DNA of 64,000 bases from the NCBI RefSeq assembly GCF_900115685.1, contig NZ_FOXJ01000010.1, positions 1 through 64,000 on the forward strand, in the 5' to 3' direction. The stretch comes from Variovorax sp. 770b2. GTDB lineage: Bacteria; Pseudomonadota; Gammaproteobacteria; Burkholderiales; Burkholderiaceae_C. How positions within the stretch are numbered: position 1 is the first letter of the stretch; each line of letters starts with the position of its first letter. This document shows, piece after piece, positions 27,391 to 36,835 of the stretch. The translations under genes and the position numbers were made by a program. The notes below the pieces were generated by a model. The model searched no databases and was not told the origin of the DNA. It saw only the letters and a list, made by a program, of their open reading frames with translations.

Positions 27391-28533
27391 CTAGGCCGGC
27401 GCGGGGCTCGAAGGCACATCGTCCGCCGGCGGCGGCACATCCGCCCCGCGCGTGAACCGCGCCACGACGTACATCCCCGCGAACACTGCCAGCAACAGGA
27501 GCCCGTCGCCCCACCACGGCCGCGCGGTCTGGCTGTCGCCGTAGAAGGCCAGCACCAGCAGCACCGCCACCAGGTGCGCGCAGAACACCGGCAGCGACGC
27601 CGAACCCATTGCCTCCAGCCAGTGCAGCCGCGGAATCCGGCGCATCAGCCAAGGCCCGAAGCGCACCGCCAGGATGCCCAGCGCCACAAGGTTCACGAGG
27701 CGCAGCGGGCCCAGCTGCCACTTGTCGAACAGCAGGTTCAGCTCCACGTCGCCACCGAACGGCGCCTGGCCGTTGATGCCGGTGTGGCGCCAGTAGACGC
27801 CGTAGAGCGCGATGCCCGCCGCCAGCGCCAGCAGCCACCACGGAAAGCGCAGCGGCCGCGCCTGCGGCCCGCTGCGGGTGGCGCCGATGCACAGGCCCGC
27901 GAACCACAGGAACTGCCAGGCATAGGTATTGAAGGCCCCCATCTCGTGGAACGGAACCGGGATGTGCAGGTAGTGCACCGCCAGCCCGTAGATCCATTCG
28001 CTGATGCCGAACTGCGCCGCCGCCCACACGGCGACGCTGGCCACCATCACCAGCGTCCAGCCGTGGCGCATGGCGAAGGCCAGCACCCAGGGGCTCATGA
28101 GCATGAAGAAGATGTACATCGGCAGGATGTCCAGCAGCGCCGGCTCATAGATCAGCAGCAGCCCGAACAGGAAGCCGTCGCGCGGCTCCGCCAGGTAGTA
28201 CGACACCAGGTTCTTCACCGCCGGCTGGTCGATGTGCAGCCCGAGTGCTGCGATCACGGTGAACAGGAACAAAAGGATCGCCGCCTGGCACAGGTAGACC
28301 TTGACCACCCGCCGCCAGAACGCGGTGCGCATCGAGTCCACCCCGCGGGCGTAGCCGATGCGGCTGTAGACCAGCCCCGCCACGAAGGCCGACAGCAGCA
28401 CGAAGCCCTCGGCCGCCGAGACGAAGCCGAAAGGCTGTCCCAGCGGATCGGTCAGGCGGGTGGGAAGGTGGGTGACGGTCATCAGCACGAGCATCAGCCC
28501 GCGCAAGGCGTCTATTTCCCAGTAGCGTTTCAT
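27391..28533 (-). CDS. OpgC-domain membrane protein (putative acyltransferase/succinyltransferase)
   Basis: 380 residues with about ten hydrophobic helices. It starts MKRYWEIDALRGLMLVLMTV, the RxxxIDxLRG motif of acyltransferase-3/OpgC proteins, followed by HLPTRLTDPLGQPFGFVSAAE, typical of OpgC. OpgC succinylates osmoregulated periplasmic glucans in enterobacteria; here no opgGH genes are nearby, so the acceptor is unknown. The ATG at 28533 is taken because the motif begins directly after it. Divergent from the macroglobulin gene with 182 bases between starts. Confidence 0.85.
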   Translation of the reverse strand: MKRYWEIDALRGLMLVLMTVTHLPTRLTDPLGQPFGFVSAAEGFVLLSAFVAGLVYSRIGYARGVDSMRTAFWRRVVKVYLCQAAILLFLFTVIAALGLHIDQPAVKNLVSYYLAEPRDGFLFGLLLIYEPALLDILPMYIFFMLMSPWVLAFAMRHGWTLVMVASVAVWAAAQFGISEWIYGLAVHYLHIPVPFHEMGAFNTYAWQFLWFAGLCIGATRSGPQARPLRFPWWLLALAAGIALYGVYWRHTGINGQAPFGGDVELNLLFDKWQLGPLRLVNLVALGILAVRFGPWLMRRIPRLHWLEAMGSASLPVFCAHLVAVLLVLAFYGDSQTARPWWGDGLLLLAVFAGMYVVARFTRGADVPPPADDVPSSPAPA

Positions 28534-28715
28534 CGGTCGGCGGCGAGGTCTTGGTGGCGGTCTGCGCGGCGCACGCACGACGGTACGGATTGTAAGAAGC
28601 CCGGCGTAAACCCCGTGTGAACCGGGCCGAAGGCACGAACGACATATGACGGTTGGCACTGCCGTACTGACGCGCAAATCGGCTACGCTGCGCGCTGCCC
28701 CAAGGAGGAGATTCC

Positions 28716-31700
28716 GTGACCCGTTTCGTTCCCTCATTGCTCCTGGCCGCGAGCGCGCTGCTGGCCGCACCGAGCTTTGCACTCCAGATCACCAGCCTCA
28801 CGCCCCAGGGCGAAGTGGCGCGCGTGCGCCAGATCGTCGCCAAGTTCGACCAGGCGGCCGTCAACTTCGGCGACCCCAAGGCGCCCGCCCCGCTCTCGGT
28901 GAGCTGCACCGATGCGCAAGCCGGCAAGGGCACCGGCCGCTGGACCGACGCCAAGGCCTGGGTCTACGACTTCGAGAACGACCTGCCGCCCGGCGTGCGC
29001 TGCACCGTCACCCGCATTCCCACCTTCAAGCCCAGCGCGGGCGGCGAGCTCACCGGCCCGGAACGCTATCAATTCAATAGCGGCGGCCCGTTCGTGCGCA
29101 ACTTCATGCCGGGCACCTACGCCCGCATCGACGAGCAGCAGATGTTCGTGCTCGAGCTCAACGGCGCGGCCACGCTGGAGAGCGTGCGCCAGAACGTCTG
29201 GTGCGCGGCCGACGGCGTGGGCGAGCGCATTCCGGTCAAGCTGCTTGAGGGCGAGCAGCGCGCGGGTCTCCTGAAGGCCTTCAGCCGCGACAAGGCGGCC
29301 GAGAAGGAGCCGCTGCGCTTCATCACGATGCAGTGCAACCGCACGCTCACGCCGGGCGCCAAGGTGCAGGTGGTCTACGGCAAGGGCGTGGCCACGCCCT
29401 CGGGCGTCGCCAACAACGTGGAGCGCCGGCTGGACTACCAGGTGCGCGAACCCTTCGCGGTTTCGTTTACCTGCGAGCGCGAGAACGCGCAGGCCGCGTG
29501 CCTGCCGCTGCGCCCGATGCAACTGAGCTTCAATGCGCCGGTCACGCGCAAGCTGGCCTCGCAGATCGAGCTCAAGGGCGACGGCAAGACGCTCAAGGCC
29601 AGGCTCGAGAACGAAGGCGGCACGCAGAGCGACGACGACGTGGTCAACAACGTGAGCTTCGGCCCGCCGCTGGCCGAGAGCACGCAATACAGCATCGAGC
29701 TGCCCGCCAAGTTCGAGGACGCCTCGGGCCGCCCGCTGGCCACGCCGTCCAGCTTTCCGCTGAAGGTCGCGACCGGCGCGATGCCGCCGCTGGCCAAGTT
29801 CGCCGCCTCGCCCTTCGGCGTGATCGAGCGGCTGGCCGAACCCGACACGCCGGCCATGATGCCGGTGACCGTGCGCCGCGTGGAGCCGCAACTGATGGTG
29901 CAGGCCCTCACGCCCGGCAAGGTGAGCGACATGAACCCGAAGACCGACGCGGAAATCATCGCGTGGTATCGCAAGGTGCGCCGCTACGACAACAGCTATG
30001 TGGTCAACCGCGATGTCGCGCGCAAGGACGTGAAGGGCGCCCTGCCCCCCGTCATCGACAAGGACGACCGCACCACCGTGCAGACCCGCATGCTGTCGCT
30101 CCTGGCCGGCCAGCCGGGCGTGAAGGCGCTGGACATGCCCAAGTCCGAGGCGGGCGATCCCCGCCCCTTCGAAGTCATCGGCATCCCGCTGACGCCCGGC
30201 TTCCACGTGCTGGAGATCGCCTCGCAGAAACTGGGCGAAGCCCTGCTCGACGAGCGCTACCCCGCCGGCCGCACGATGTACGTGCGCACCACGGCGCTGG
30301 CCACCAACCTGGCCGTGCACTTCAAGCTGGGCCGCGAGAACTCGATGGCCTGGGTCACCACGCTGGACAAGGGCAAGGTCGTCGCGGGCGCCGAGGTGCG
30401 CGTGTCCAGCTGCGACGGCAAGGCCGTGGCCACCGGCACCACCGACGCCAACGGCATCGTCACGCTGCAGGGCGTGTCGCCGCAGGCGCCCAACTGCAAC
30501 GGCCCGAACGAATACGACAGCGGCGCCTGGTTCGTGAGCGCCCGCGCCAAGGACGACAAGGGCGTGGAAGACCTCGCCTTCACCTTCAGCGACTGGCAGC
30601 GCGGCATCGAGCCCTGGCGCTTCAACGTGCCCACCAACCTGCAGCCCGAGCCCGACCGCATCGCCCACACCATCTTCGACCGCACGCTCCTGCGCGCCGG
30701 CGAAACGGTGTCGATGAAGAGCCTGATCCGCACGCAGACGAGCAAGGGCTTCGGCCTGCCGGAGAGCCGGCCCGACACGCTGGTCATCACCCACACCGGC
30801 AGCGGCCAGCGCTTCACGCAGCCGCTGGCCTGGCGCAAGACCGCCACCGGCGGCCTGAGCGCCGAAAACACCTTCCCCATTCCACCCGCCGCCAAGCTCG
30901 GCGTGTACGAGGTGATGCTGCGCAGCGGCGCCGGCAAGGACGCCAACGGCGACGGTGAAGAAGGCGATGAAGGGGGCGAAGGCGGCGGCAGCCGCAGCTT
31001 CAGCACCGGCACGTTCCGCGTCGAGGAATTCCGCCTCCCCGTGCTCGAAGGCCGCATCGCGCCCACCGAGAAGAAGCCGCTGGTGGCCGCGACGAGCGTG
31101 CCCACCGACGTGCAGATCAACTACGTGGCCGGCGGCGGCGCCGCCAACCTGCCGGTGCGCGTGTCGGCCATGGTGCGCGGCAAGAGCCTGAGCTTCTCCG
31201 ACTACGACGCCTTCAGCTTCAACCCGCCGCGCGCCGAACAGGGCGAAGGCACGCAGGCCGCGTCCGCGGCCGACACCGCGGGCGCCGAGGAAGACATCAA
31301 CAGCGCCAGCGACACCCGCGTGATCGCCGACAAGCTCGCGCTCACGCTCAACAAGGACGGCGCGGGCAAGGTCACCATCGACAAGGTGCCCAAGGTCAAG
31401 GCCGCGCGCGAGCTGCTGCTCGAAGCCACCTACGCCGACCCGAACGGCGAGGTGCAGACCATCCGCAGCACGCAGACGTTGTGGCCCGCGTCGGTCATCG
31501 CCGGCATCAAGACCGAGGGCTGGGTCTCCACCAGCCAGAAGCTCAAGTTCCAGGCGCTCGCGCTCGACCTCACGGGCAAGCCCCAGGCCGGCGTGACGCT
31601 CAACGTGCGCGCCGTGGCACGCATCACCACCACCAGCCGCAAGCGCATGGTGGGAGGCTTCTACACCTACGACAACAAGACCGAGACCAAGGACATCGGC

Positions 31701-34700
31701 ACCGTCTGCAGCGGCAAGAGCGATTTGCGCGGCCTGCTGCTGTGCGAATCGGAGCTGAAGGAGGCCGGCGAAGTCGAACTCATCGCCAGCGCCACCGACG
31801 GCGACGGCCGCGATGCCAAGGCCGTGAGCTCCGTCTACGTGACCAAGCAGGGCGAGCTCTGGTTCGGCGGCGAGGACAACGACCGCATCGACGTGCTGCC
31901 CGAGAAGAAGAGCTACCAGCCCGGCGAAGTCGCCAAGTTCCAGGTGAGGAGCCCCTTCCGCTTCGCGACCGCGCTGGTCTCGGTGGAACGCGAAGGCATC
32001 ATCGAAACCCACGTCGTGCAGCTCGACGGCAAGGACCCGACGGTCACGCTGCAGGTCAAGCCCGAATGGGGCCCCAATGCCTACATCAGCGTGCTCGCGC
32101 TGCGCGGACGCCTGCGCGAAGTGCCGTGGTACAGCTTCTTCACCTGGGGCTTCAAGGCGCCGCGCGAGTGGTGGACCGCCTTCTGGTACGAAGGCAAGGA
32201 ATATGTCGCACCCACCGCGATGGTCGACCTGAGCAAGCCCGCCTACCGCCTGGGCATGGCCGAGATCCGCGTGGGCACGCGCGCCCACCAGCTGGACGTG
32301 ACCGTCACCAGCGACAAGCCCAGCTACCCGATCCGCAGCAAGGCACAGCTCACCATCACCGCCAAGCTGCCCGACGGCAAGCCCGCAGCCGGCGCCGAAG
32401 TGGCGCTGGCCGCGGTCGACCAGGCGCTCTTGGAGCTGATGCCCAACGACAGCTGGAACCTCTTGAACGCGATGCTGCAGCGGCGCAGCTGGGGCGTGAG
32501 CACCTCCACCGCGCAGATGGAAATCGTCGGCCGGCGCCACTACGGGCGCAAGGCCGTGCCCGCGGGCGGCGGCGGCGGCAAGGGCCAGACGCGCGAACTG
32601 CTCGACACCCTGCTCCTGTGGAACCCGAAGGTGGTGCTCGACGCCAACGGCCAGGCCGTGGTGACGGTGCCGCTGAACGATGCGCTCACCACCTTCAAGA
32701 TCGTGGCAGTCGCCGATTCGGGCACCAGCCTCTTCGGCACCGGGCAAGCGAGCATCCAGGCCACGCAAGATTTGCAGATCATCAGCGGCCTGCCGCCACT
32801 GGTGCGCGAGGACGACCAGTTCCGCGCCCAGATCACGCTGCGCAACACCACGCAGAAGCCGATGAAGGTGGAAGCCACGCCGCGCGCCACCCTGCTCACG
32901 CTGGAGACGCAGACCGTGGACATCCCGGCCGGCGAAGCGCGTGAAGTGGCATGGACCGTGACCGCGCCCGCGCAACTCGCGCAGACGCGCGCCGAAGCCA
33001 TCCTGTGGGAAATCGAAGCCAAGGACACCATCGGCGGCGCGCGCGACGCGCTCAAGGTGCGCCAGCGCATCGTGCCCTCGGTGCCGCTCACGGTGCAGCA
33101 GGCCACGCTGGTGCAGATCGACGGGCCTTTCACGCTCGACGTGGCGCCGCCGGCCGACGCCCTCCCCGGCCGCGGCGGCCTGAAGCTGTCGCTGCAACCC
33201 AAGCTGGCCGAGGGCCTCCCGGGCGTGCGCGACTGGTTCGCCAACTACCCATTCATCTGCCTCGAACAGAAGACCAGCAAGTCGGTGGGCCTGCGCGACG
33301 CGAAGATGTGGCAGGGCGTGCTGGCGACGTTGCCGACCTACCTGGACAGCGACGGCCTGGCCAACTACTTCCCGCCGCGCGACGGCGAAGCCAACCGCGG
33401 CAGCGACATCCTCACCTCGTACCTGCTCGCAGCGACCAATGAGGCCGCGCAGCTGAACCCCGCCTTCGCGCTGGCCGACGACGTGCGCGCCCCGATGGAG
33501 TCGGGCCTGATCGCCTTCGTCGAAGGCCGCATCACCCGCGAGTTCTGGAGCCCGCGCAAGGACCTGGACGTGCGCAAGCTCGCCGCGCTCGAAGCGCTCT
33601 CGCGCTACGGCAAGACCAAGGGAAGCATGGTCGGCAGCATCACCATCGCGCCGAACCAGTGGCCCACCAGCGCGGTGATCGACTGGCTCAATATCCTGAA
33701 GCGCGTGCAAGACGTGCCGCAGCGCCAGCAGCGACTGGACGAAGCCAACAGCGTGCTGAAGGCACGCCTGTCGTACCAAGGCACCAAGCTCATCTTCAGC
33801 ACCGAGCAGGACGACTACTGGTGGTGGCTCATGACCAACGGCGACGTCAACACCGCGCGCCTGTTGCTCAGCGTGATGGACGACCCGGCCTGGAAGGACG
33901 ACATCGGCAAGCTCGCCAACGGCTTCATCGGCCGCCAGCAGAACGGCGCCTGGCACACCACCACCGCCAACCTGTGGGGCGGGCTCGCGCTGGAGAAATT
34001 CAGCAAGGTCTTCGAAAGCACCCCGGTGGCCGGCGTCACCGCCGCCACGCTCGGCGCGGTGAAGGCGCAGGTCGACTGGAGCCGTGTGGAACGCGTGAAG
34101 ACCAGCGACCCGGCCGGCGCACCGAACCAGACCACGATGTTCGGCGCGCCCGCATCGCCCGGCAACCTGAAGAGCAACACGATGTTCCTGCCGTGGGCTG
34201 CATCCCCGTCGGGCGCACCGGTGCGCGACACCCTGCTGGTCACCCAGCAAGGCACCGGCAAGCCGTGGCTCACGCTGCAGTCGCTGGCCGCCGTGCAGCT
34301 GAAGGCGCCGTTCGCCGCCGGCTACGCGATCAAGAAGACCATCACGCCGGTCGAGCAGGCCACCGCGGGCAAGTACACCCGCGGCGACGTGCTGCGCGTG
34401 AGCATCGAGGTGAACGCCAGCGCCGACATGACCTGGGTGGTGATCAGCGACCCGATCCCGGGCGGCGCCACCATCCTGGGCGGGGGCCTGGGCCGCGACT
34501 CGCAGATCGCCACGCAGGGCGAGAAGAAGTCGGGCGCCGGCTGGCCGGCCTTCGAGGAACGCAGCTTCGAGGCTTTCCGCAGCTACTACGAATACCTGCC
34601 CAAGGGCGTGGTGAAGATGGAATACACCGTGCGCCTGAACAACGTCGGCGACTTCGCGCTGCCGCCCAGCCGCGTCGAAGCGATGTATGCGCCCGAGATG

Positions 34701-34748
34701 TTCGGCGAGGCGCCGAATGCGCGGGTGAAGGTGGAGGCGGCGAAGTAA
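28716..34748 (+). CDS. Bacterial alpha-2-macroglobulin family protein
   Basis: 2010 residues, GTG start with an AAGGAGGAG ribosome-binding site. The signal peptide ends about PSFALQ with no lipobox Cys, so the protein is probably soluble in the periplasm, unlike E. coli YfhM, which is a lipoprotein. Macroglobulin-like domains fill the first ~1200 residues, an MG-type LDVTVTSDKPSYPIRSKAQL strand region precedes the A2M core, and the thioester motif CLEQ is at Cys1515 (NYPFICLEQKTSKS), followed by an alpha/alpha toroid and C-terminal receptor-like beta domain. It is thought to trap invading proteases and protect the envelope. An acidic Gly-rich insert lies at ~741-765. PBP1C, its usual partner gene, is 13 kb downstream. 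Confidence 0.93.
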   Translation: MTRFVPSLLLAASALLAAPSFALQITSLTPQGEVARVRQIVAKFDQAAVNFGDPKAPAPLSVSCTDAQAGKGTGRWTDAKAWVYDFENDLPPGVRCTVTRIPTFKPSAGGELTGPERYQFNSGGPFVRNFMPGTYARIDEQQMFVLELNGAATLESVRQNVWCAADGVGERIPVKLLEGEQRAGLLKAFSRDKAAEKEPLRFITMQCNRTLTPGAKVQVVYGKGVATPSGVANNVERRLDYQVREPFAVSFTCERENAQAACLPLRPMQLSFNAPVTRKLASQIELKGDGKTLKARLENEGGTQSDDDVVNNVSFGPPLAESTQYSIELPAKFEDASGRPLATPSSFPLKVATGAMPPLAKFAASPFGVIERLAEPDTPAMMPVTVRRVEPQLMVQALTPGKVSDMNPKTDAEIIAWYRKVRRYDNSYVVNRDVARKDVKGALPPVIDKDDRTTVQTRMLSLLAGQPGVKALDMPKSEAGDPRPFEVIGIPLTPGFHVLEIASQKLGEALLDERYPAGRTMYVRTTALATNLAVHFKLGRENSMAWVTTLDKGKVVAGAEVRVSSCDGKAVATGTTDANGIVTLQGVSPQAPNCNGPNEYDSGAWFVSARAKDDKGVEDLAFTFSDWQRGIEPWRFNVPTNLQPEPDRIAHTIFDRTLLRAGETVSMKSLIRTQTSKGFGLPESRPDTLVITHTGSGQRFTQPLAWRKTATGGLSAENTFPIPPAAKLGVYEVMLRSGAGKDANGDGEEGDEGGEGGGSRSFSTGTFRVEEFRLPVLEGRIAPTEKKPLVAATSVPTDVQINYVAGGGAANLPVRVSAMVRGKSLSFSDYDAFSFNPPRAEQGEGTQAASAADTAGAEEDINSASDTRVIADKLALTLNKDGAGKVTIDKVPKVKAARELLLEATYADPNGEVQTIRSTQTLWPASVIAGIKTEGWVSTSQKLKFQALALDLTGKPQAGVTLNVRAVARITTTSRKRMVGGFYTYDNKTETKDIGTVCSGKSDLRGLLLCESELKEAGEVELIASATDGDGRDAKAVSSVYVTKQGELWFGGEDNDRIDVLPEKKSYQPGEVAKFQVRSPFRFATALVSVEREGIIETHVVQLDGKDPTVTLQVKPEWGPNAYISVLALRGRLREVPWYSFFTWGFKAPREWWTAFWYEGKEYVAPTAMVDLSKPAYRLGMAEIRVGTRAHQLDVTVTSDKPSYPIRSKAQLTITAKLPDGKPAAGAEVALAAVDQALLELMPNDSWNLLNAMLQRRSWGVSTSTAQMEIVGRRHYGRKAVPAGGGGGKGQTRELLDTLLLWNPKVVLDANGQAVVTVPLNDALTTFKIVAVADSGTSLFGTGQASIQATQDLQIISGLPPLVREDDQFRAQITLRNTTQKPMKVEATPRATLLTLETQTVDIPAGEAREVAWTVTAPAQLAQTRAEAILWEIEAKDTIGGARDALKVRQRIVPSVPLTVQQATLVQIDGPFTLDVAPPADALPGRGGLKLSLQPKLAEGLPGVRDWFANYPFICLEQKTSKSVGLRDAKMWQGVLATLPTYLDSDGLANYFPPRDGEANRGSDILTSYLLAATNEAAQLNPAFALADDVRAPMESGLIAFVEGRITREFWSPRKDLDVRKLAALEALSRYGKTKGSMVGSITIAPNQWPTSAVIDWLNILKRVQDVPQRQQRLDEANSVLKARLSYQGTKLIFSTEQDDYWWWLMTNGDVNTARLLLSVMDDPAWKDDIGKLANGFIGRQQNGAWHTTTANLWGGLALEKFSKVFESTPVAGVTAATLGAVKAQVDWSRVERVKTSDPAGAPNQTTMFGAPASPGNLKSNTMFLPWAASPSGAPVRDTLLVTQQGTGKPWLTLQSLAAVQLKAPFAAGYAIKKTITPVEQATAGKYTRGDVLRVSIEVNASADMTWVVISDPIPGGATILGGGLGRDSQIATQGEKKSGAGWPAFEERSFEAFRSYYEYLPKGVVKMEYTVRLNNVGDFALPPSRVEAMYAPEMFGEAPNARVKVEAAK

Positions 34749-34775
34749 TCGCGCGGCCCCACCAGCGCCGGACCC

Positions 34776-34815
34776 TCGGCGAACGCGCGTGCCGCGCCGG
34801 CAACGCGTTCGCCGA
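34776..34815 (+). terminator. 12-bp perfect hairpin after the macroglobulin gene
   Basis: TCGGCGAACGCG (34776-34787) pairs exactly with CGCGTTCGCCGA (34804-34815) around a 16-base loop, 28 bases after the stop. There is no T-run, so intrinsic termination would be weak; it could also protect the 3' end or attenuate read-through into 34854. Confidence 0.45.
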
Positions 34816-34853
34816 TCCGAGGACCCAGTGACCATTGAAACAAGGAGGACCCC

Positions 34854-35498
34854 GTGGGCCTGTCCATTTCCGTCGGCATCCTGGCCGACCTGATCGAAAA
34901 CGATCCCGAGAGCGCCGAGCGCTTCGATGAAGATTTCGCCGCCGCGAACCGCAAGCTCGCCGAGGCCGGCCTGCCGCCGCACGTGGAGCCCCGCGCGCTG
35001 CCGCCGCTCGATTCGCGCGCGCAGATCGACGGCCTGCCCTACTCGTTCATCCACTACCTGCGCCGCGCCTACGCGCACCGCGTGACGACGCCCGGATGGA
35101 TGGCCACGCCGCTGCCCGAGGACACCGATCCCACGGAAGACGAGACGCTCGAAGACGTGGCCAGCACCTTCGAGAGCCACCTGCTGTGCCACTCCGACGC
35201 GGAAGGTTTCTACCTGCCGGTCGACTTCGAGGAGGTGATCTTTGCCGAGGAAGACGAGACCGACCTGCCCGGCGGCATGCTCGGCTCGTCGTACCGGTTG
35301 CTCGAAGAACTGGTGCTGGTCGCCCCGGCGCTCGGCATCGAACTCTCGGATGGCCAGCTGTCGGACGAGGAAGCCGCGCGACTCGGTGACACCATGGGCG
35401 ACGACGAAGGCCTCTACCGGGAGATCGAGTCGTGGCTGCTGCTTTACGAATCGGCGCGCTTGAGCATTGCGCACAAGACGGCGATTGTTTTTTCCTAG
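34854..35498 (+). CDS. Hypothetical acidic protein
   Basis: 214 residues, GTG start with an AAGGAGG site 5 bases before it. Strongly acidic with runs such as PEDTDPTEDETLEDVASTFE and FEEVIFAEEDETDLPGG; no signal peptide, membrane helix or known motif. Acidic, single-domain, cytosolic proteins of this size are sometimes immunity or inhibitor proteins, but no toxin partner is seen here. I do not recognise the family. Confidence 0.65.
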   Translation: MGLSISVGILADLIENDPESAERFDEDFAAANRKLAEAGLPPHVEPRALPPLDSRAQIDGLPYSFIHYLRRAYAHRVTTPGWMATPLPEDTDPTEDETLEDVASTFESHLLCHSDAEGFYLPVDFEEVIFAEEDETDLPGGMLGSSYRLLEELVLVAPALGIELSDGQLSDEEAARLGDTMGDDEGLYREIESWLLLYESARLSIAHKTAIVFS

Positions 35499-35534
35499 GA
35501 CCCGGCGGCCGGATTACCCGCTGAAATCGAGGCC

Positions 35535-36074
35535 ATGTTCGAGACAACCATCCACTGGGTACAGGACATAACGCCTCACAGGCTGGGTCTCATGGCGCGC
35601 CCGCGCGGAGGTGAATCACTTTGCGAGGAGATCGCCTCCTGGCAGCGCGCGTCCGTGGGTATGGTGGTCTCGTTGCTCGAGTCCCACGAGATTCGAGAGC
35701 TCGAACTCAGGGAGGAAGCGTCGCTCTGTGCCGAACGTGGCATCGCATTCCGGCAGTTTCCGATTCCGGACCGAAGTACACCGCGGTCACAGAGGGAAGT
35801 TCGAGCACTCATTGCTGAACTGACGGCAGAACTTGCCAGCGCACGGTCCGTTGCCATTCATTGCCGCGCAGGCATCGGTCGCACGGGCCTGATCGCAGGA
35901 TGCGTGCTCCATGCACTGGGTGTTCCTGAAAAGGACATCTTCCGCCTGCTGAGCCGCTCCCGCGGCGTGGCAATGCCTGACACGACGGAACAGGCGGATT
36001 GGGTCCGAAAGTACGCCCTCGATACGATCCGGGAGCAAATCGATCAACGCTCCGGATTCAATCCTCCGTCTTGA
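35535..36074 (+). CDS. Dual-specificity/tyrosine phosphatase-like protein
   Basis: 179 residues. The cysteine-phosphatase P-loop HCRAGIGRTG is intact with Cys110 and Arg116, and a likely general acid Asp79 (PIPDRSTP) sits ~30 residues before it, as in dual-specificity and cyclin-dependent-kinase-inhibitor-3-like phosphatases. Substrate could be protein, phosphoinositide or RNA. By eye it is clearly less GC-rich than flanking genes, suggesting transfer. Its TGA overlaps the next ATG by one base. Confidence 0.82.
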   Translation: MFETTIHWVQDITPHRLGLMARPRGGESLCEEIASWQRASVGMVVSLLESHEIRELELREEASLCAERGIAFRQFPIPDRSTPRSQREVRALIAELTAELASARSVAIHCRAGIGRTGLIAGCVLHALGVPEKDIFRLLSRSRGVAMPDTTEQADWVRKYALDTIREQIDQRSGFNPPS

Positions 36075-36487
36075 TGCCCCGCCACCTCGCCACCGTCACC
36101 CTCCTCGTCCACGACTACGACGAGGCCATCCGCTTCTTCACCGATGCGCTGCGCTTCGACCTCCTCGAAGACACGCCGCGCGGCCCTGGCAAGCGGTGGG
36201 TTGTGGTCGCGCCCTCGCACAACGCGGGTGCCACGCTGCTGCTCGCCAAGGCCGCGAACGACGAGCAGAAGGCAGCGGTCGGCCACCAGGCCGGCGGGCG
36301 CGTCTTCCTGTTCCTGCACACGCGGGACTTCGCGGCCGACCACGCGCACATGAAGGCGCACGGCGCCCGCTTCCTGGAAGAACCGAGGCATGAGCCCCAC
36401 GGCACGGTGGCGGTCTTCCAGGATCTCTGCGGCAACAGGTGGGACCTGCTCCAACCCCTCACGGCCCCCGACGAAAGCGCCTCATGA
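36074..36487 (+). CDS. Glyoxalase/bleomycin-resistance (VOC) fold protein
   Basis: 137 residues. Paired beta-alpha-beta-beta-beta modules are visible: LATVTLLVHDYDEAIRFFTD in the first, FLFLHTRDFAADHAHMKAHG in the second, ending FQDLCGNRWDLLQ, the usual metal-ligand strand of VOC enzymes. Members include glyoxalases, dioxygenases and antibiotic-binding proteins; function is not assignable. It overlaps the phosphatase gene by one base and the next gene by four. Confidence 0.85.
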   Translation: MPRHLATVTLLVHDYDEAIRFFTDALRFDLLEDTPRGPGKRWVVVAPSHNAGATLLLAKAANDEQKAAVGHQAGGRVFLFLHTRDFAADHAHMKAHGARFLEEPRHEPHGTVAVFQDLCGNRWDLLQPLTAPDESAS

Positions 36488-36833
36488 ACCGCCTCCTCGA
36501 AATCCGCACCTACCGGCTGAAGCCCGGCACGCTCGAAGCCTTCCACAAGGCCGTGCACGAACGCGCGGTGCCGATGCTGCGCAGCAAAGGCATGGACGTG
36601 GTCACGTATGGCAGGTCGGACCACGAGGAAGAGGCCTATCACCTCGTTCGCGCCTACGAAAGCCGCGAGGCGCTGGAGGCCGGGCAGGCCAGGTCTACGG
36701 ATCTTCGGAATGGCGCGACGGCCCGCGCAGCGATCTGGTGGACCGCATCGACACGTATCTCAACACGCTGCTGTGGGTGTCGCAGGAGGCGGTAGACAGC
36801 ATGCGCACGCTCAATCCTTCGACCCTGTCCTGA
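36484..36833 (+). pseudogene. NIPSNAP family protein gene, frameshifted
   Basis: Translation from the ATG at 36484 gives a NIPSNAP start (LEIRTYRLKPGTLEAFHKAV, then EAYHLVRAYESREALEAGQ) and loses similarity at about 36690. The end of the family domain (YGSSEWRDGPRSDLVDRIDT, then YLNTLLWVS) continues in another frame to 36833. Restoring one T in the aggtctacgg stretch would rejoin the frames as ARFYGSSEWRDG. Either a real one-base deletion or a sequencing error. NIPSNAP proteins are small ferredoxin-like-fold proteins of mostly unknown role. The start overlaps the VOC gene stop as ATGA. Confidence 0.75.
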
Positions 36834-36835
36834 CG

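Noticed and set aside
28734-35474. A continuous minus-strand open frame of over 2200 codons antisense to the macroglobulin gene
   Set aside because: GC-rich codon bias on the real gene keeps the opposite frame free of stops. The translation is His/Arg/Ala-rich without domains, and the plus-strand protein is clearly conserved.
34854-35498. Immunity protein of a toxin system
   Set aside because: Acidic and small as such proteins often are, but no toxin gene or polymorphic toxin domain is adjacent, so the idea is unsupported.
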